Positions 22,863 to 31,011 of a stretch of 64,000 nucleotides of DNA are shown in pieces. Both the position numbers and the translations under genes were made by a program. The notes beneath the pieces were generated by a model, which saw only the letters and a list, made by a program, of their open reading frames with translations, had not been told where the DNA came from and did no database searches. Position 1 is the stretch's first letter; every line of letters begins with the position of its first letter. Source of the stretch: an uncultured Rhodospirillaceae bacterium (GTDB lineage Bacteria; Pseudomonadota; Alphaproteobacteria; Rhodospirillales; Casp-alpha2); NCBI GenBank assembly GCA_913030825.1, contig CAJWCU010000001.1:124001-188000 (forward strand). Direction: 5' to 3'.

Positions 22863-23921
22863 TCAACCTGCGCGCGGCATCAGGGCCCAGATGTCGAAAT
22901 CCAGGACCACCGCGGGGTGGTCCTTGCCTTCGGCATCCTTCAAGGGGAAGTCGGCGCAGGGATGATCCTTCGCCGCGACTAGGCGCAGGCGCAGGGCGCC
23001 GACATCGCCGCGGCCCGGGATCTCGGCCTTGTCCAGGACCTCGGACCAGGCATAGACCGTGTCTCCCGCGAACGACGGGGCGACATGCCGTCCGCCGTTG
23101 ATGGCGGCAATGTGGAAGGCATTGGCCAGGCCGTTGAACGACAGGCCGCGCGCTAGTGAGATGATATGTCCGCCGTAGATCAGGCGCCTGCCGAAACGAC
23201 CGTCTTTTTGCGCATGCAGGTCGAAATGCACCTTGGCGGTGTTCTGATAAAGCCGTGTCGCCAGCATGTGTTCGGCTTCTTCCAAGGTCATGCCGTCGAC
23301 ATGATCGATCTTCTCGCCGACCGCGTAGTCGTCCCAGAAGAACGGGCTGCCGGCGGCGGTCGCGTCGTACGCCGCGAGATTCAGGCCGTCCGGCACGACA
23401 AGGTCTTCGGCGGCGACGGCGGTGGGCAGGTCGGGGGCGCTTGCCTCCGGCGCCGGGGCGGCTTCATCGCGTTTGCGGACCATGACCCAGCGGACGTAGC
23501 TGAGCACGATCTCGCCCCGCTGGTTGGTGCCCGTGGTGCGGACCCAGACGACGCCGGTCTTGCCGTTGGAATTTTCGCGCACGCCGATGACTTCGGACTC
23601 GGACGCCAGCGTGTCGCCCGGATAGACCGGCGCCAGGAACCGGCCGTCGGCATAGCCCAGGTTGGCGACGGCGTTCAGCGAGATATCCGGCACGGTCTTT
23701 CCGAACACGATGTGGAAGACCAGCATGTCGTCCACCGGCATGCCTTCATAGCCGAGCGCCATGGCGAACATGTCCGACGAATGCAAGGCGAAGCGGTTGC
23801 CGTAGAGCCCGGTATAAAGCGCGATCTCGCCTTCCGTCACCGTGCGCGGCGTGGCGTGGCGGATGACCTGGCCGGGTTTGAAGTCTTCGAAGAAATTGCC
23901 CGGGTTGGTCTTGTCGCTCAT
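22863..23921 (-). CDS. mch: Mesaconyl-CoA hydratase (MaoC-type double hot-dog)
   Basis: Mch hydrates mesaconyl-C1-CoA to beta-methylmalyl-CoA in the ethylmalonyl-CoA pathway, which replaces the glyoxylate shunt in many alphaproteobacteria. The protein is 352 residues from ATG 23921, with family-typical segments TNPGNFFEDFKPGQVI, FGKTVPDISLNAVANLGYA, and KIDHVDGMTLEEAEHMLAT. A second MaoC-like half has GRRLIYGGHIISLARGLSFN. The next gene upstream is a CitE-type lyase, the logical next enzyme of the pathway. Confidence 0.93.
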   Translation of the reverse strand: MSDKTNPGNFFEDFKPGQVIRHATPRTVTEGEIALYTGLYGNRFALHSSDMFAMALGYEGMPVDDMLVFHIVFGKTVPDISLNAVANLGYADGRFLAPVYPGDTLASESEVIGVRENSNGKTGVVWVRTTGTNQRGEIVLSYVRWVMVRKRDEAAPAPEASAPDLPTAVAAEDLVVPDGLNLAAYDATAAGSPFFWDDYAVGEKIDHVDGMTLEEAEHMLATRLYQNTAKVHFDLHAQKDGRFGRRLIYGGHIISLARGLSFNGLANAFHIAAINGGRHVAPSFAGDTVYAWSEVLDKAEIPGRGDVGALRLRLVAAKDHPCADFPLKDAEGKDHPAVVLDFDIWALMPRAG

Positions 23922-23955
23922 TTGGGTCGCTTTCGTCTTGTTAGGGGTGGGGCGA

Positions 23956-24846
23956 TTATTCGGCGGCGGCGGATTGTTCCATCTCGGCGATGGCGTCGGC
24001 CAGGGCGACCGCCTGCTTGGCGCCTTCGACATGCAGGTTCTCGATCAATTTGCCGTCGACCAGGACCACGCCCTTGCCTTCCTTTTCGGCCTCGGCGTGG
24101 GCCTCGATGATCCGTTTGGCCCAGGCGACTTCGTCTTCCGATGGCGAGAAGGCTTCGTTGGCCATGGCGATGGTTTTGGGATGGATCAGGGTCTTGCCGT
24201 CCATGCCCAGTTCGCGCCCCTGCACGCAGGACGCCTTGAAGCCGTCGTCGTCGGCGAGGTCCAGATGCACCCCGTCGAGGATCGTGATCTTGGCCGCGCG
24301 GGCGGCCAGCATGCAAAGCCCCAGCGAGGTCATGAAGGGGATGCGGTCGGGGGTGTGCTGCGCCTTCAAATCCTTGGCCAGGTCCGAGGTGCCCATGACC
24401 AGGCATTGCAGGCGCGGGCTGGAAAACGCGATTTCTTCCGCGTGCAGCATGCCCAGCGGCGTTTCCATCATCGCCCAGATCGGCAGGTCCTTGGGCGCGC
24501 CGGCGGCGTCCAGGATCTTGATGGCGTCATCGACCATGGCCTTGCTTTCGACCTTGGGAAGCAGCACCGCATGCGCCCCCATCTTGGCTGCGGCCTTCAA
24601 ATCGTCCTCGCCCCAGGGGCCGTCCAGACCGTTGGTCCGCACGATCAGTTCGCGCATGCCGTAACCGCCTTCGGCGATCGCCGCCGTGATCTGTTCCCGC
24701 GCGGTCTGCTTGGCGTCCGGTGCGACGGCGTCTTCCATATCCAGGATCAGGCCGTCGGCGGCCAGCGTGCGGCCTTTTTCAAGGGCGCGAGCGTTGGAGC
24801 CGGGCATATAGAGAACGGAACGGCGGGGCCGAATGGTGGAAGCCAT
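23956..24846 (-). CDS. CitE-family CoA-ester lyase (malyl-/methylmalyl-CoA lyase or Mcl2-type thioesterase)
   Basis: This is a 296-residue TIM-barrel protein of the HpcH/HpaI/CitE family. Signatures are RRSVLYMPGSNARALEK at the N-terminus, DGLILDMEDAVAPD with the metal-binding acids, LPKVES, and MMETPLGMLHAEEIAFSSP. The size and N-terminus resemble Mcl2 (malyl-CoA thioesterase) and citramalyl-CoA lyases more than the longer Mcl1. It lies 34 nt upstream of mch on the same strand, so a step in the ethylmalonyl-CoA pathway is likely, but the exact reaction is open. Start ATG 24846. Confidence 0.88.
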   Translation of the reverse strand: MASTIRPRRSVLYMPGSNARALEKGRTLAADGLILDMEDAVAPDAKQTAREQITAAIAEGGYGMRELIVRTNGLDGPWGEDDLKAAAKMGAHAVLLPKVESKAMVDDAIKILDAAGAPKDLPIWAMMETPLGMLHAEEIAFSSPRLQCLVMGTSDLAKDLKAQHTPDRIPFMTSLGLCMLAARAAKITILDGVHLDLADDDGFKASCVQGRELGMDGKTLIHPKTIAMANEAFSPSEDEVAWAKRIIEAHAEAEKEGKGVVLVDGKLIENLHVEGAKQAVALADAIAEMEQSAAAE

Positions 24847-24943
24847 GGCGGAGCACTCCTGGGGATTTGATTGGGCCGGAAATCGGGCTGATTGTTGCGG
24901 CGCACACTAGCAAGTTCCCGCGACCGGTGGCAAGCTCCCGCGC

Positions 24944-25810
24944 ATGTCCGTTTTGTCGATCCATTCCCGGGTTTCCCGCGGCTATGTAGGGAACAGCGCC
25001 GCCGTCCCGGCGCTGCAGGCCTTGGGCCGCGATACCGCCGCCGTGGACACGGTGGTACTGTCCAATCACCCCGGCCATAAGACGGTCACGGGCCGCCGTA
25101 TTCCGCCCGACGAGGTGCGCGCGATCGCCGAAGCGGTCCTGGGCCTGGGTGCCGCCCCGCCGTTCCGCGCCGTCCTGACCGGCTACCTGACGGGCGTCGA
25201 GACGGGACGTGCGGCACTGGCCGCCGTTGCCCAGGTTAAGGCCCAGCGGTCGGATGCGATCTATGTCTGCGATCCGATCCTGGGCGACCGCGAGGAAGGC
25301 ATTTATGTCGACGAAGGCCTGGTGCCGTTCTTCCGCCGCGAGGCCCTGCCGCGCGCCGACCTGGCCTTGCCCAACGCGTTCGAGTTGGAGTTGCTGACCG
25401 GCGACCAGGTCACCGACGTCGGGTCCGCCGTGGCGGCGGCCCATGCGCTGCGCGCGCGCGGCACCGGCGCGGTGGTCGTGACCTCCGTCCCTGATCAGGC
25501 ATCGCGGGGCGGGGCAGGCGACGACGGCATGCTGATCGGCACCCTGGCCGTCGACGACGAAGGCGAATGGCTGATCGAGGTGCCGCGCCTGAACCGCCGG
25601 GCCAAGGGGGCGGGGGACGTGCTGGCCGGATTGCTGGTCGGCCATCTGCTCGCCGGGCTGTCCCTGCGCGAGGCGGCGGCCAAGGCGACGGCGTCCGTCC
25701 ACGGTCTGCTGGAGGCCGCCGATGAATTCGATCTGGACCTGCCGCTGATCAAATACCGCCATCTGCTGACTCAGCCGGAACGCACGCTTAAACCACAAGC
25801 CGTCCGCTGA
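24944..25810 (+). CDS. pdxY: Pyridoxal kinase
   Basis: This is a ribokinase-fold enzyme of 288 residues that phosphorylates pyridoxal for PLP salvage. The N-terminus MSVLSIHSRVSRGYVGNSAA and the segment VDTVVLSNHPGHKTVTG are the classical PdxY/PdxK signatures. YVCDPILGD and LPNAFELELLTG mark the active-site side, and RAKGAGDVLAGLLVG holds the GAGD anion hole with catalytic Asp. It is divergent from the CitE-type gene. Confidence 0.95.
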   Translation: MSVLSIHSRVSRGYVGNSAAVPALQALGRDTAAVDTVVLSNHPGHKTVTGRRIPPDEVRAIAEAVLGLGAAPPFRAVLTGYLTGVETGRAALAAVAQVKAQRSDAIYVCDPILGDREEGIYVDEGLVPFFRREALPRADLALPNAFELELLTGDQVTDVGSAVAAAHALRARGTGAVVVTSVPDQASRGGAGDDGMLIGTLAVDDEGEWLIEVPRLNRRAKGAGDVLAGLLVGHLLAGLSLREAAAKATASVHGLLEAADEFDLDLPLIKYRHLLTQPERTLKPQAVR

Positions 25811-25815
25811 TCTTT

Positions 25816-26145
25816 CTAGGGCATTGCTGTCTGCTCGGGAGGAGGCCTCATATAAATCAAGGCTAGGATGATTGCAGAAAGGGTGTGTCCTATGCCTCCT
25901 GCCATCATCCATGCATAGGAATTCGGTGACGCGAAATAAGCAAGCAATACCGAACAGCCCGCCGGCGCGAAACTTGCCGCCGTAATGACGGACGCCAAAC
26001 GCCTCGCCCGCCGTCGATTTTCCGAATTGGCGATGTTCTCGCCTTTCGACCAGCGAAGCATCTCGCGGACCCGATAAATGACGCTGCAGATCAAATATGA
26101 AATGACGGGGAACCCCACGAGTGGCGCGGTAAACATGGTACCCAT
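25816..26145 (-). CDS. Small hypothetical membrane protein
   Basis: This is a 109-residue frame from ATG 26145, not recognised. It has hydrophobic stretches at about residues 5-24 and 55-72 and near 80-97, separated by a basic loop (SENRRRARRLAS). Its base composition is clearly less GC-rich than the flanking genes, so it may be recently acquired. It ends 6 nt from pdxY, tail to tail. The case for a real gene rests on frame length, membrane pattern and the lack of a better frame. Confidence 0.5.
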   Translation of the reverse strand: MGTMFTAPLVGFPVISYLICSVIYRVREMLRWSKGENIANSENRRRARRLASVITAASFAPAGCSVLLAYFASPNSYAWMMAGGIGHTLSAIILALIYMRPPPEQTAMP

Positions 26146-26222
26146 TCGGGAAATTTACCAGAGCTTCAATGGGTGATCTACGCATGAACGAGATCATATT
26201 GACGGGACGGGAGCTTTTCGGT

Positions 26223-26242
26223 ATTTAACTTATTAGTTAAAT
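26223..26242. promoter_or_regulatory. Dyad ATTTAAC-6-GTTAAAT in front of the ArsR gene
   Basis: A perfect 7-bp inverted repeat with a 6-nt spacer ends 13 nt before the ArsR start. The location and symmetry fit an autoregulatory operator for the winged-helix regulator encoded directly downstream; this is inference. Confidence 0.6.
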
Positions 26243-26255
26243 AAAGAATTGAGCG

Positions 26256-26612
26256 ATGCGTCCCGTGACCGCCGATACCCTGAGCGACACCTTTCAGGCC
26301 CTGGCCGACCCGACCCGTCGGGCCATCCTGGCGCGTCTTGCCCAAGGTGAGGCGACGGTCTCGGAATTGAGCGAGCCTTTCGATATGTCCCTGCCGGCCG
26401 TCTCCAAGCATCTGAAGGTTCTGGAGAAGGCGGGCCTGATCGAACGGGGCCGCCAGGCGCAATGGCGGCCCTGCCGTTTGAACGCGGCGGGCCTCAAGGA
26501 TGCTTTCGACTGGGTCGCCGAATACCGCCGGTTCTGGGAGCAAAGCTTCGATCGGCTGGAAGCCTATCTGGACGAAATTCAAAACAAGGACGCCAGCGAT
26601 GACCGTCATTGA
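26256..26612 (+). CDS. ArsR/SmtB family winged-helix regulator
   Basis: This is a 118-residue transcription factor. FQALADPTRRAILARLAQGE opens the winged-helix domain and MSLPAVSKHLKVLEKAGLI is the recognition helix region. It has no CxC metal site, so it is not a metal sensor of the ArsR type; it resembles the SdpR-like group commonly paired with SRPBCC proteins. The next gene overlaps it by 14 nt, and a dyad lies just upstream, so it most likely represses its own operon. Confidence 0.93.
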   Translation: MRPVTADTLSDTFQALADPTRRAILARLAQGEATVSELSEPFDMSLPAVSKHLKVLEKAGLIERGRQAQWRPCRLNAAGLKDAFDWVAEYRRFWEQSFDRLEAYLDEIQNKDASDDRH

Positions 26613-27060
26613 AACCACGCCGCCCGAAAACATTCTGGAACTCAAACGGGTTTTCGCGGCACCCAAGCCTCTGTTGTTCAAGGTCTGGACCCAACCCGAA
26701 CATATGGTTCGTTGGTGGGGCTGCGCCGATGCGACGAACAACGAAATCCAATCCGACCTGCGGCCCGGCGGTGCATTTTCCGTGCGCATGGAATTGGCCG
26801 ACGGCACGGTCCATCGCATCTGGGGCGAATACCGTGAAACCGACGAACCCAACCGCCTGGTCTTTACCTGGTCGTGGGCGGGCGAGACCGGTTTCGACGG
26901 CGGCGACACCCTGGTCACCGTGACGTTCGAGGAGGTCTCGGGCGGCACGGAAGTGATCCTGCGCCATGAAAACTTCACCAAGGTCGAGGATCGCGATTCA
27001 CACGGCGAAGGCTGGGGGGCGAGCCTGGACCGTCTGGTCGGCTTTCTTGCCGATCTGTGA
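26599..27060 (+). CDS. SRPBCC / AHSA1-like ligand-binding protein
   Basis: This is a 153-residue START-like fold protein of the AHSA1 group. LELKRVFAAPKPLLFKVWT, HMVRWWGC and DLRPGGAFSVRM near the N-terminus are the common signature, and the C-terminus has GEGWGASLDRLVGFLADL. ATG 26599 overlaps the end of the ArsR gene, which indicates translational coupling. The ligand is unknown. Confidence 0.93.
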   Translation: MTVIETTPPENILELKRVFAAPKPLLFKVWTQPEHMVRWWGCADATNNEIQSDLRPGGAFSVRMELADGTVHRIWGEYRETDEPNRLVFTWSWAGETGFDGGDTLVTVTFEEVSGGTEVILRHENFTKVEDRDSHGEGWGASLDRLVGFLADL

Positions 27061-27064
27061 CGCC

Positions 27065-27340
27065 ATGCCGACCGTCCATTTCACCAGCCAGCTGGAGCGC
27101 TTTCTGCCGGCCCCGTCGGTCGATGTCGGCGCGGGGTCGGAGACCCTGGGGGCCGCATTGGCCGCCGTGTTCGATGGGCACCCTGCGCTTCGGGGCTACA
27201 TCCTGGACGATCAGGGGGCGTTGCGCCGCCACGTCGCCGTGTTCGTTGCGGGCGGGCAAGTGAAGGACCGCGAGCACCTGACCGACCCCGTGGGGCCGGA
27301 CGACGAAATCCATGTTTTTCAAGCCCTCTCCGGGGGCTGA
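27065..27340 (+). CDS. MoaD/ThiS-like beta-grasp protein ending in Gly-Gly
   Basis: This is a 91-residue ubiquitin-like beta-grasp protein. The start MPTVHFTSQLERFLP, four nt after the SRPBCC stop, and the C-terminus DEIHVFQALSGG are visible. The exposed terminal Gly-Gly is the feature of sulfur carriers that are adenylated by an E1-like enzyme. No moeB/thiF-like gene and no other molybdopterin or thiamine gene is near, so this is not an ordinary MoaD or ThiS. It is followed 17 nt later by a BNR-propeller gene. Confidence 0.85.
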   Translation: MPTVHFTSQLERFLPAPSVDVGAGSETLGAALAAVFDGHPALRGYILDDQGALRRHVAVFVAGGQVKDREHLTDPVGPDDEIHVFQALSGG

Positions 27341-27357
27341 TCCGAAAGGCTGTGACC

Positions 27358-28437
27358 ATGACCGATACGATCCATGTGGCGACCCGCAAGGGCCTGTTCG
27401 AACTCAAGCGGACCGATGGCGGTTGGGACGTCGCCGATATGCATTTCCTGGGGGATCCGATCTCCGCCGTCGCGACCATCGGCGGCATGACCTTGGCTGC
27501 CCCCGACCTCGGGCATTTCGGGCCCAAGCTTTGGCGCCGCGATGAAGCCGGCTCCTGGGCGGAAATGGCAATGCCCACATTCCCGGAAAAACCCGAGAAC
27601 GCCGAGGACGATCCGCATCCCTGGACATTGGGCCGCATCTGGAATTTCACGCCGGGCGGGGCCGAAGGGCGCATTTATGCGGGGACGATGCCCGGCGGGC
27701 TGTTCCGCTCCAACGATCTGGGCGAAACCTGGTCCCTGGTCGAGCCGCTGTGGCGGCACCCGGACCGCAAGAAATGGTTCGGCGTCGCGGGCGGCGAAAT
27801 GCCGGGCATCAGTTCAGTCCTGGTCGATCCGCGCGATGCCGGTCACATCACCGTCGGCGTTTCGACGGGCGGCGTCTGGTCGACCCGCGACGGCGGCGAA
27901 ACCTGGGCCGTCATCAACAAGGGCATGGTCAACGAATACATGCCGCCGGATCAGCAGGGCGATCCGATCCCGCAGGATATTCATCAATTGTCGCTATGTC
28001 CGGCGCACCCCGACGTGGTCTGGTGCCAGCACCACAGCGCGATCTTCCGCTCCACCGACGGCGGCGAGAATTGGGTGATGCTCGATGCCGCCCAGCCGAC
28101 CGGCTTCGGCTTTGCCGTGCAGGCCCATCCGACCGATCCTGAAACGGCGTGGTTCGTGCCCGCGGAAAAAGACGAACGGCGCGTGCCCAAGGACGGCAAG
28201 CTGGTCGTCTCGCGGACCCGCGACGGAGGTAGATCCTTCGACGTGCTATCCAGCGGATTGCCGCAGAAACACGCCTACGATCTGGTCTATCGCCACGCGC
28301 TGGCAGTCGACGAAACGGGCGAGCGCCTGGCTTTCGGCTCGACCTCCGGCGGGGTGTGGATTTCGGAGGACGCGGGGGACAGTTGGTCGGCGCTGGACGC
28401 GCGCCTGCCGCCGGTCGCGGCGGTCGCCTTTTCCTAG
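27358..28437 (+). CDS. BNR/Asp-box beta-propeller protein (exo-sialidase-like fold)
   Basis: This is a 359-residue cytoplasmic beta-propeller; no signal peptide. Several Asp boxes (SxDxGxxW) are visible: RSNDLGETW, STRDGGETW, RSTDGGENW and SEDAGDSW. The fold is that of sialidases and photosystem II assembly-type WD40/YVTN/BNR proteins, but the sialidase arginine triad cannot be assigned, so enzymatic function is open. Start is ATG 27358; a GTG two codons upstream is also possible. It is the last gene of the ArsR-SRPBCC-MoaD cluster and the MoaD-like gene precedes it. Confidence 0.88.
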   Translation: MTDTIHVATRKGLFELKRTDGGWDVADMHFLGDPISAVATIGGMTLAAPDLGHFGPKLWRRDEAGSWAEMAMPTFPEKPENAEDDPHPWTLGRIWNFTPGGAEGRIYAGTMPGGLFRSNDLGETWSLVEPLWRHPDRKKWFGVAGGEMPGISSVLVDPRDAGHITVGVSTGGVWSTRDGGETWAVINKGMVNEYMPPDQQGDPIPQDIHQLSLCPAHPDVVWCQHHSAIFRSTDGGENWVMLDAAQPTGFGFAVQAHPTDPETAWFVPAEKDERRVPKDGKLVVSRTRDGGRSFDVLSSGLPQKHAYDLVYRHALAVDETGERLAFGSTSGGVWISEDAGDSWSALDARLPPVAAVAFS

Positions 28438-28487
28438 GCGGTTGCGGGCGCATCTTGCGGTGCACCCGCAAATCGGAGATATTCCGA

Positions 28488-28690
28488 GACGATGGTTCCG
28501 CCAAGCGACCGCGCGGCGGATTAATAGGGAATACGGTGAGGGCGACCCAAACAGGGACCGAATCCGTAGCTGCCCCCGCAACTGTCAGCGGTGAGCAACC
28601 TCATTTGGCCACTGACCCAAGGGCTTCAATGTCGCGGGTTGGGAAGGCGAGGTTATCGCGTTGAACCGCAAGCCAGGAGACCTGCCATCA
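28488..28690 (+). promoter_or_regulatory. Cobalamin (adenosylcobalamin) riboswitch
   Basis: The landmark segments of the B12 aptamer occur in order: TTAATAGGGAA (28521-28531), the B12 box core GCTGCCCCCGCAACTGT (28569-28585), GCCACTG (28608-28614), GGGAAGGCG (28641-28649) and AAGCCAGGAGACCTGCC (28670-28686). It is on the plus strand, directly upstream of the CbiM-like gene, and should lower its expression when cobalamin is plentiful. Confidence 0.95.
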
Positions 28691-28715
28691 TGTCCGGCGC
28701 GTTCGCGCCACTTAC

Positions 28716-28748
28716 CCTTTGAGCCGCACGGATGGGTGCGGAAAGGAG
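28716..28748 (+). promoter_or_regulatory. Expression platform: hairpin masking the cbiM ribosome binding site
   Basis: CCTTT (28716-28720) can pair with AAAGG (28742-28746) of the Shine-Dalgarno AAAGGAG, outside the 6-bp stem CCGCAC (28724-28729) with GTGCGG (28736-28741). There is no U tract after it, so control at translation start is more likely than at termination. Confidence 0.55.
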
Positions 28749-28757
28749 AAAAAACTC

Positions 28758-29441
28758 ATGCATATTGAACCTGGAATCGTCGATGCGTCGAAGATTGTTT
28801 TGAGCTACGCAACCGCGGCAGCTGCAATCGGGCTGACTGCGAAGATGGCGCTGGATACGATTCGCCGCGACGGCGGTGTATCGGCTTTGGTCCTGCGCAG
28901 CGTCGCCACGGTCGCCCTGGTCTTCTGCTTTTTCGAAGTGCTGCCCCACTATCCGGTCGGCGTATCGGAGGTTCACTTGATCCTCGGGTCGACGCTCTAT
29001 CTGATCTTCGGCGCCGGGCCCGCCGCCATTGGTTTGGCTGGCGGACTGCTTCTGCAAGGGCTGTTATTTGCGCCCTTTGACCTGCCGCAATACGGGATCA
29101 ACGTAACGACCTTGCTGGTGCCGCTCTGGGGCCTCAGCCATCTGGCGCGCCGGATCATCCCGGCCGATACGCCCTATGTGCAAGTTAAATATTGGCAGGC
29201 CCTGGCTCTGTCCACGGCCTATCAAGGCGGCATTGTCGGCTGGGTCGCCTTCTGGGCGCTTTACGGTGGCGGGTTCGGTGCGGAAAACCTGGCCTCCATC
29301 GGCAGCTTCGGTGCTGCCTATATGACGGTGATCATCGTCGAGCCGCTGGCCGATCTGGCCGTTCTCGCGGCAGCCAAGACGCTGTCGCGCTACGCCACCA
29401 GCCCGATCTTCTATAATCGCCTGCATCACCCGGCGGTTTAA
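28758..29441 (+). CDS. CbiM-like energy-coupling factor transporter permease (cobalt-type S component)
   Basis: This is a 227-residue membrane protein beginning MHIEPGIVDASK. The N-terminal Met-His, where His2 coordinates the metal in CbiM, is kept, and about six hydrophobic segments follow. ATG 28758 is 9 nt after AAAGGAG. Its cobalamin riboswitch fits cobalt uptake for B12 synthesis. CbiN, CbiQ and CbiO are not encoded nearby, so it either uses components from elsewhere or works alone. The segment after the N-terminus differs from classical CbiM, so the substrate remains an inference. Confidence 0.85.
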   Translation: MHIEPGIVDASKIVLSYATAAAAIGLTAKMALDTIRRDGGVSALVLRSVATVALVFCFFEVLPHYPVGVSEVHLILGSTLYLIFGAGPAAIGLAGGLLLQGLLFAPFDLPQYGINVTTLLVPLWGLSHLARRIIPADTPYVQVKYWQALALSTAYQGGIVGWVAFWALYGGGFGAENLASIGSFGAAYMTVIIVEPLADLAVLAAAKTLSRYATSPIFYNRLHHPAV

Positions 29442-29454
29442 TCGTTCGGAAAAC

Positions 29455-29495
29455 AAGGCCCCCGGCGCTTTCGGTGTCGGGGGCCTTTTCTTTTA
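29455..29495 (+). terminator. Terminator of the CbiM-like gene
   Basis: A 10-bp stem (29455-29464 with 29478-29487) is followed by TTTTCTTTT. It lies 14 nt after the stop. Confidence 0.88.
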
Positions 29496-29541
29496 TTACC
29501 GTTCGCAAACGCGGGGGGCGTGTCGCCCGGTTCCCATTCGT

Positions 29542-31011
29542 CTATGCGACGCGAACGAAGCCCATCATCCCCGACTTTTGGTGTTCCAGGATATGGCAAT
29601 GGAACATCCAATCGCCCGGGTTGTCGGCGACGAAGGCGATTTCCGCCTCGCCGTCGATGGGCAACAGCACCGTGTCCTGCCAGGGCCGATCGGGCTCCGG
29701 TTTGCCGTCGCGGCTGATGACGCGGAAGGTATGGCCGTGCAGATGGATCGGATGGGCGAAGGCGGTCTTGTTGCGGATCGTCATGACGACGCTTTCGCCG
29801 CGCTTGAAGGTGAACATGGGGTCGCCGTGGTCGCCGTATTTCATGGGCGGATAGACGACGCCGTTGAACGACCAGACCATGCCGTGCTTGCGCGCCAAGT
29901 CGCGGCCCGAGAGCGTCTCTCCTTTGAACGTCGCCGTCTGCAGGCCGCCCATGGCGCCGCCCTCCATGTCCAGGCTCAGCCGCGTCGCGGTGCCCAAGTC
30001 CGGCTCGGGCAGGGGGTTGGCGGCCCAGGCCGCCGGCGCAGGCCGCGCCGAGGCGGGCGCTGACGGCGCCGCGCCGTAGGTCAGGTCGGCCAGCCGATAG
30101 CGAATGCCTTCCGGTGAATTGTCGACCACGGCGAAGCGTTCGCCGGGGCTGCCCGCCATGTCCAGGATCAGGTCGGCCCGCGCCCCCGGCGCGATGACCA
30201 GCCAGTCTTCTTCGCCGAATTGCCGGGGCGGCACGGCATGGCCGTCAATCGCCGCGAGCCAGGGCCGGTGGCCCGGGAAGGTCAGGCGGAAGATGCGCGC
30301 ATTGGCGACGTTGACGATCCGCAGGCGCACGCGTTCGCCCGGCGTCACGGCCAGGTCTTCGGATATGCGGCCGTTGACCGTCACCGTATTGCCGAACCGC
30401 CCGCCGTGGACCATGTCGTGGAAGGGCCGGTCGAAGGACGCGATGGCGGCGTCCTCGGTCAGCCGCCAGTCGTCGACGACCCAAAGGATTTCGCGGTCGA
30501 CGTCGGGCGGCGTTTCCTCATCGACGATCAAGGGGCCGGATAGGCCGCGGGCGACCTGCTCCGACGAATTGAAATGGGGGTGGTACCAGAAGGTGCCCGC
30601 GTCCTCGACGTCGAATTCGTAGACGAAGTTCTCGCCTGGTTTGATCGGCGGCTGCGTCAGGAAGGGCACGCCGTCCATGGCGACCGGCAGGCGGATGCCG
30701 TGCCAATGCACGGTGGTCGGTTGCGGCAGGCCGTTTTCGACATGGATGCGCAGGCGCTCGCCCCGTTTCGCCCGAATGACCGGGCCGGGGATGCCGCCGT
30801 TATAGGCCCAGACGTCGGTCGCGGGCCCCTGCGTGCCGACCAGAGGCACGGTCGCCGGTCCCGCTTTCAGGCGGTAGTCCCGGATGTTGCCCCGGGCACG
30901 GGCCAGGGGCGGTAAAACGGTGAAGGCGGAAAAAGCGGCGAGACCGCCGCCCATGCCGGACAGAACCCGGCGGCGGCTGATCGGGGGTGCGATCGGGCGG
31001 GGCCCGGTCAC
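29542..31011 (-). CDS. Multicopper oxidase, Tat-exported
   Basis: This is a 489-residue three-domain multicopper oxidase. A twin-arginine signal (SRRRVLSGMGGGLAAFS) leads export of the folded enzyme to the periplasm. The copper ligands are all visible: HWHG and HPHF in the first domain, HPIHLHGH and HCHILEHQKSGMMGF at the C-terminus, with Met as probable axial ligand of the type 1 site. Such enzymes oxidise Cu(I), Mn(II) or phenolics; the substrate is unknown. Its start overlaps the end of the cytochrome c gene by 4 nt (ATGA). Confidence 0.95.
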   Translation of the reverse strand: MTGPRPIAPPISRRRVLSGMGGGLAAFSAFTVLPPLARARGNIRDYRLKAGPATVPLVGTQGPATDVWAYNGGIPGPVIRAKRGERLRIHVENGLPQPTTVHWHGIRLPVAMDGVPFLTQPPIKPGENFVYEFDVEDAGTFWYHPHFNSSEQVARGLSGPLIVDEETPPDVDREILWVVDDWRLTEDAAIASFDRPFHDMVHGGRFGNTVTVNGRISEDLAVTPGERVRLRIVNVANARIFRLTFPGHRPWLAAIDGHAVPPRQFGEEDWLVIAPGARADLILDMAGSPGERFAVVDNSPEGIRYRLADLTYGAAPSAPASARPAPAAWAANPLPEPDLGTATRLSLDMEGGAMGGLQTATFKGETLSGRDLARKHGMVWSFNGVVYPPMKYGDHGDPMFTFKRGESVVMTIRNKTAFAHPIHLHGHTFRVISRDGKPEPDRPWQDTVLLPIDGEAEIAFVADNPGDWMFHCHILEHQKSGMMGFVRVA

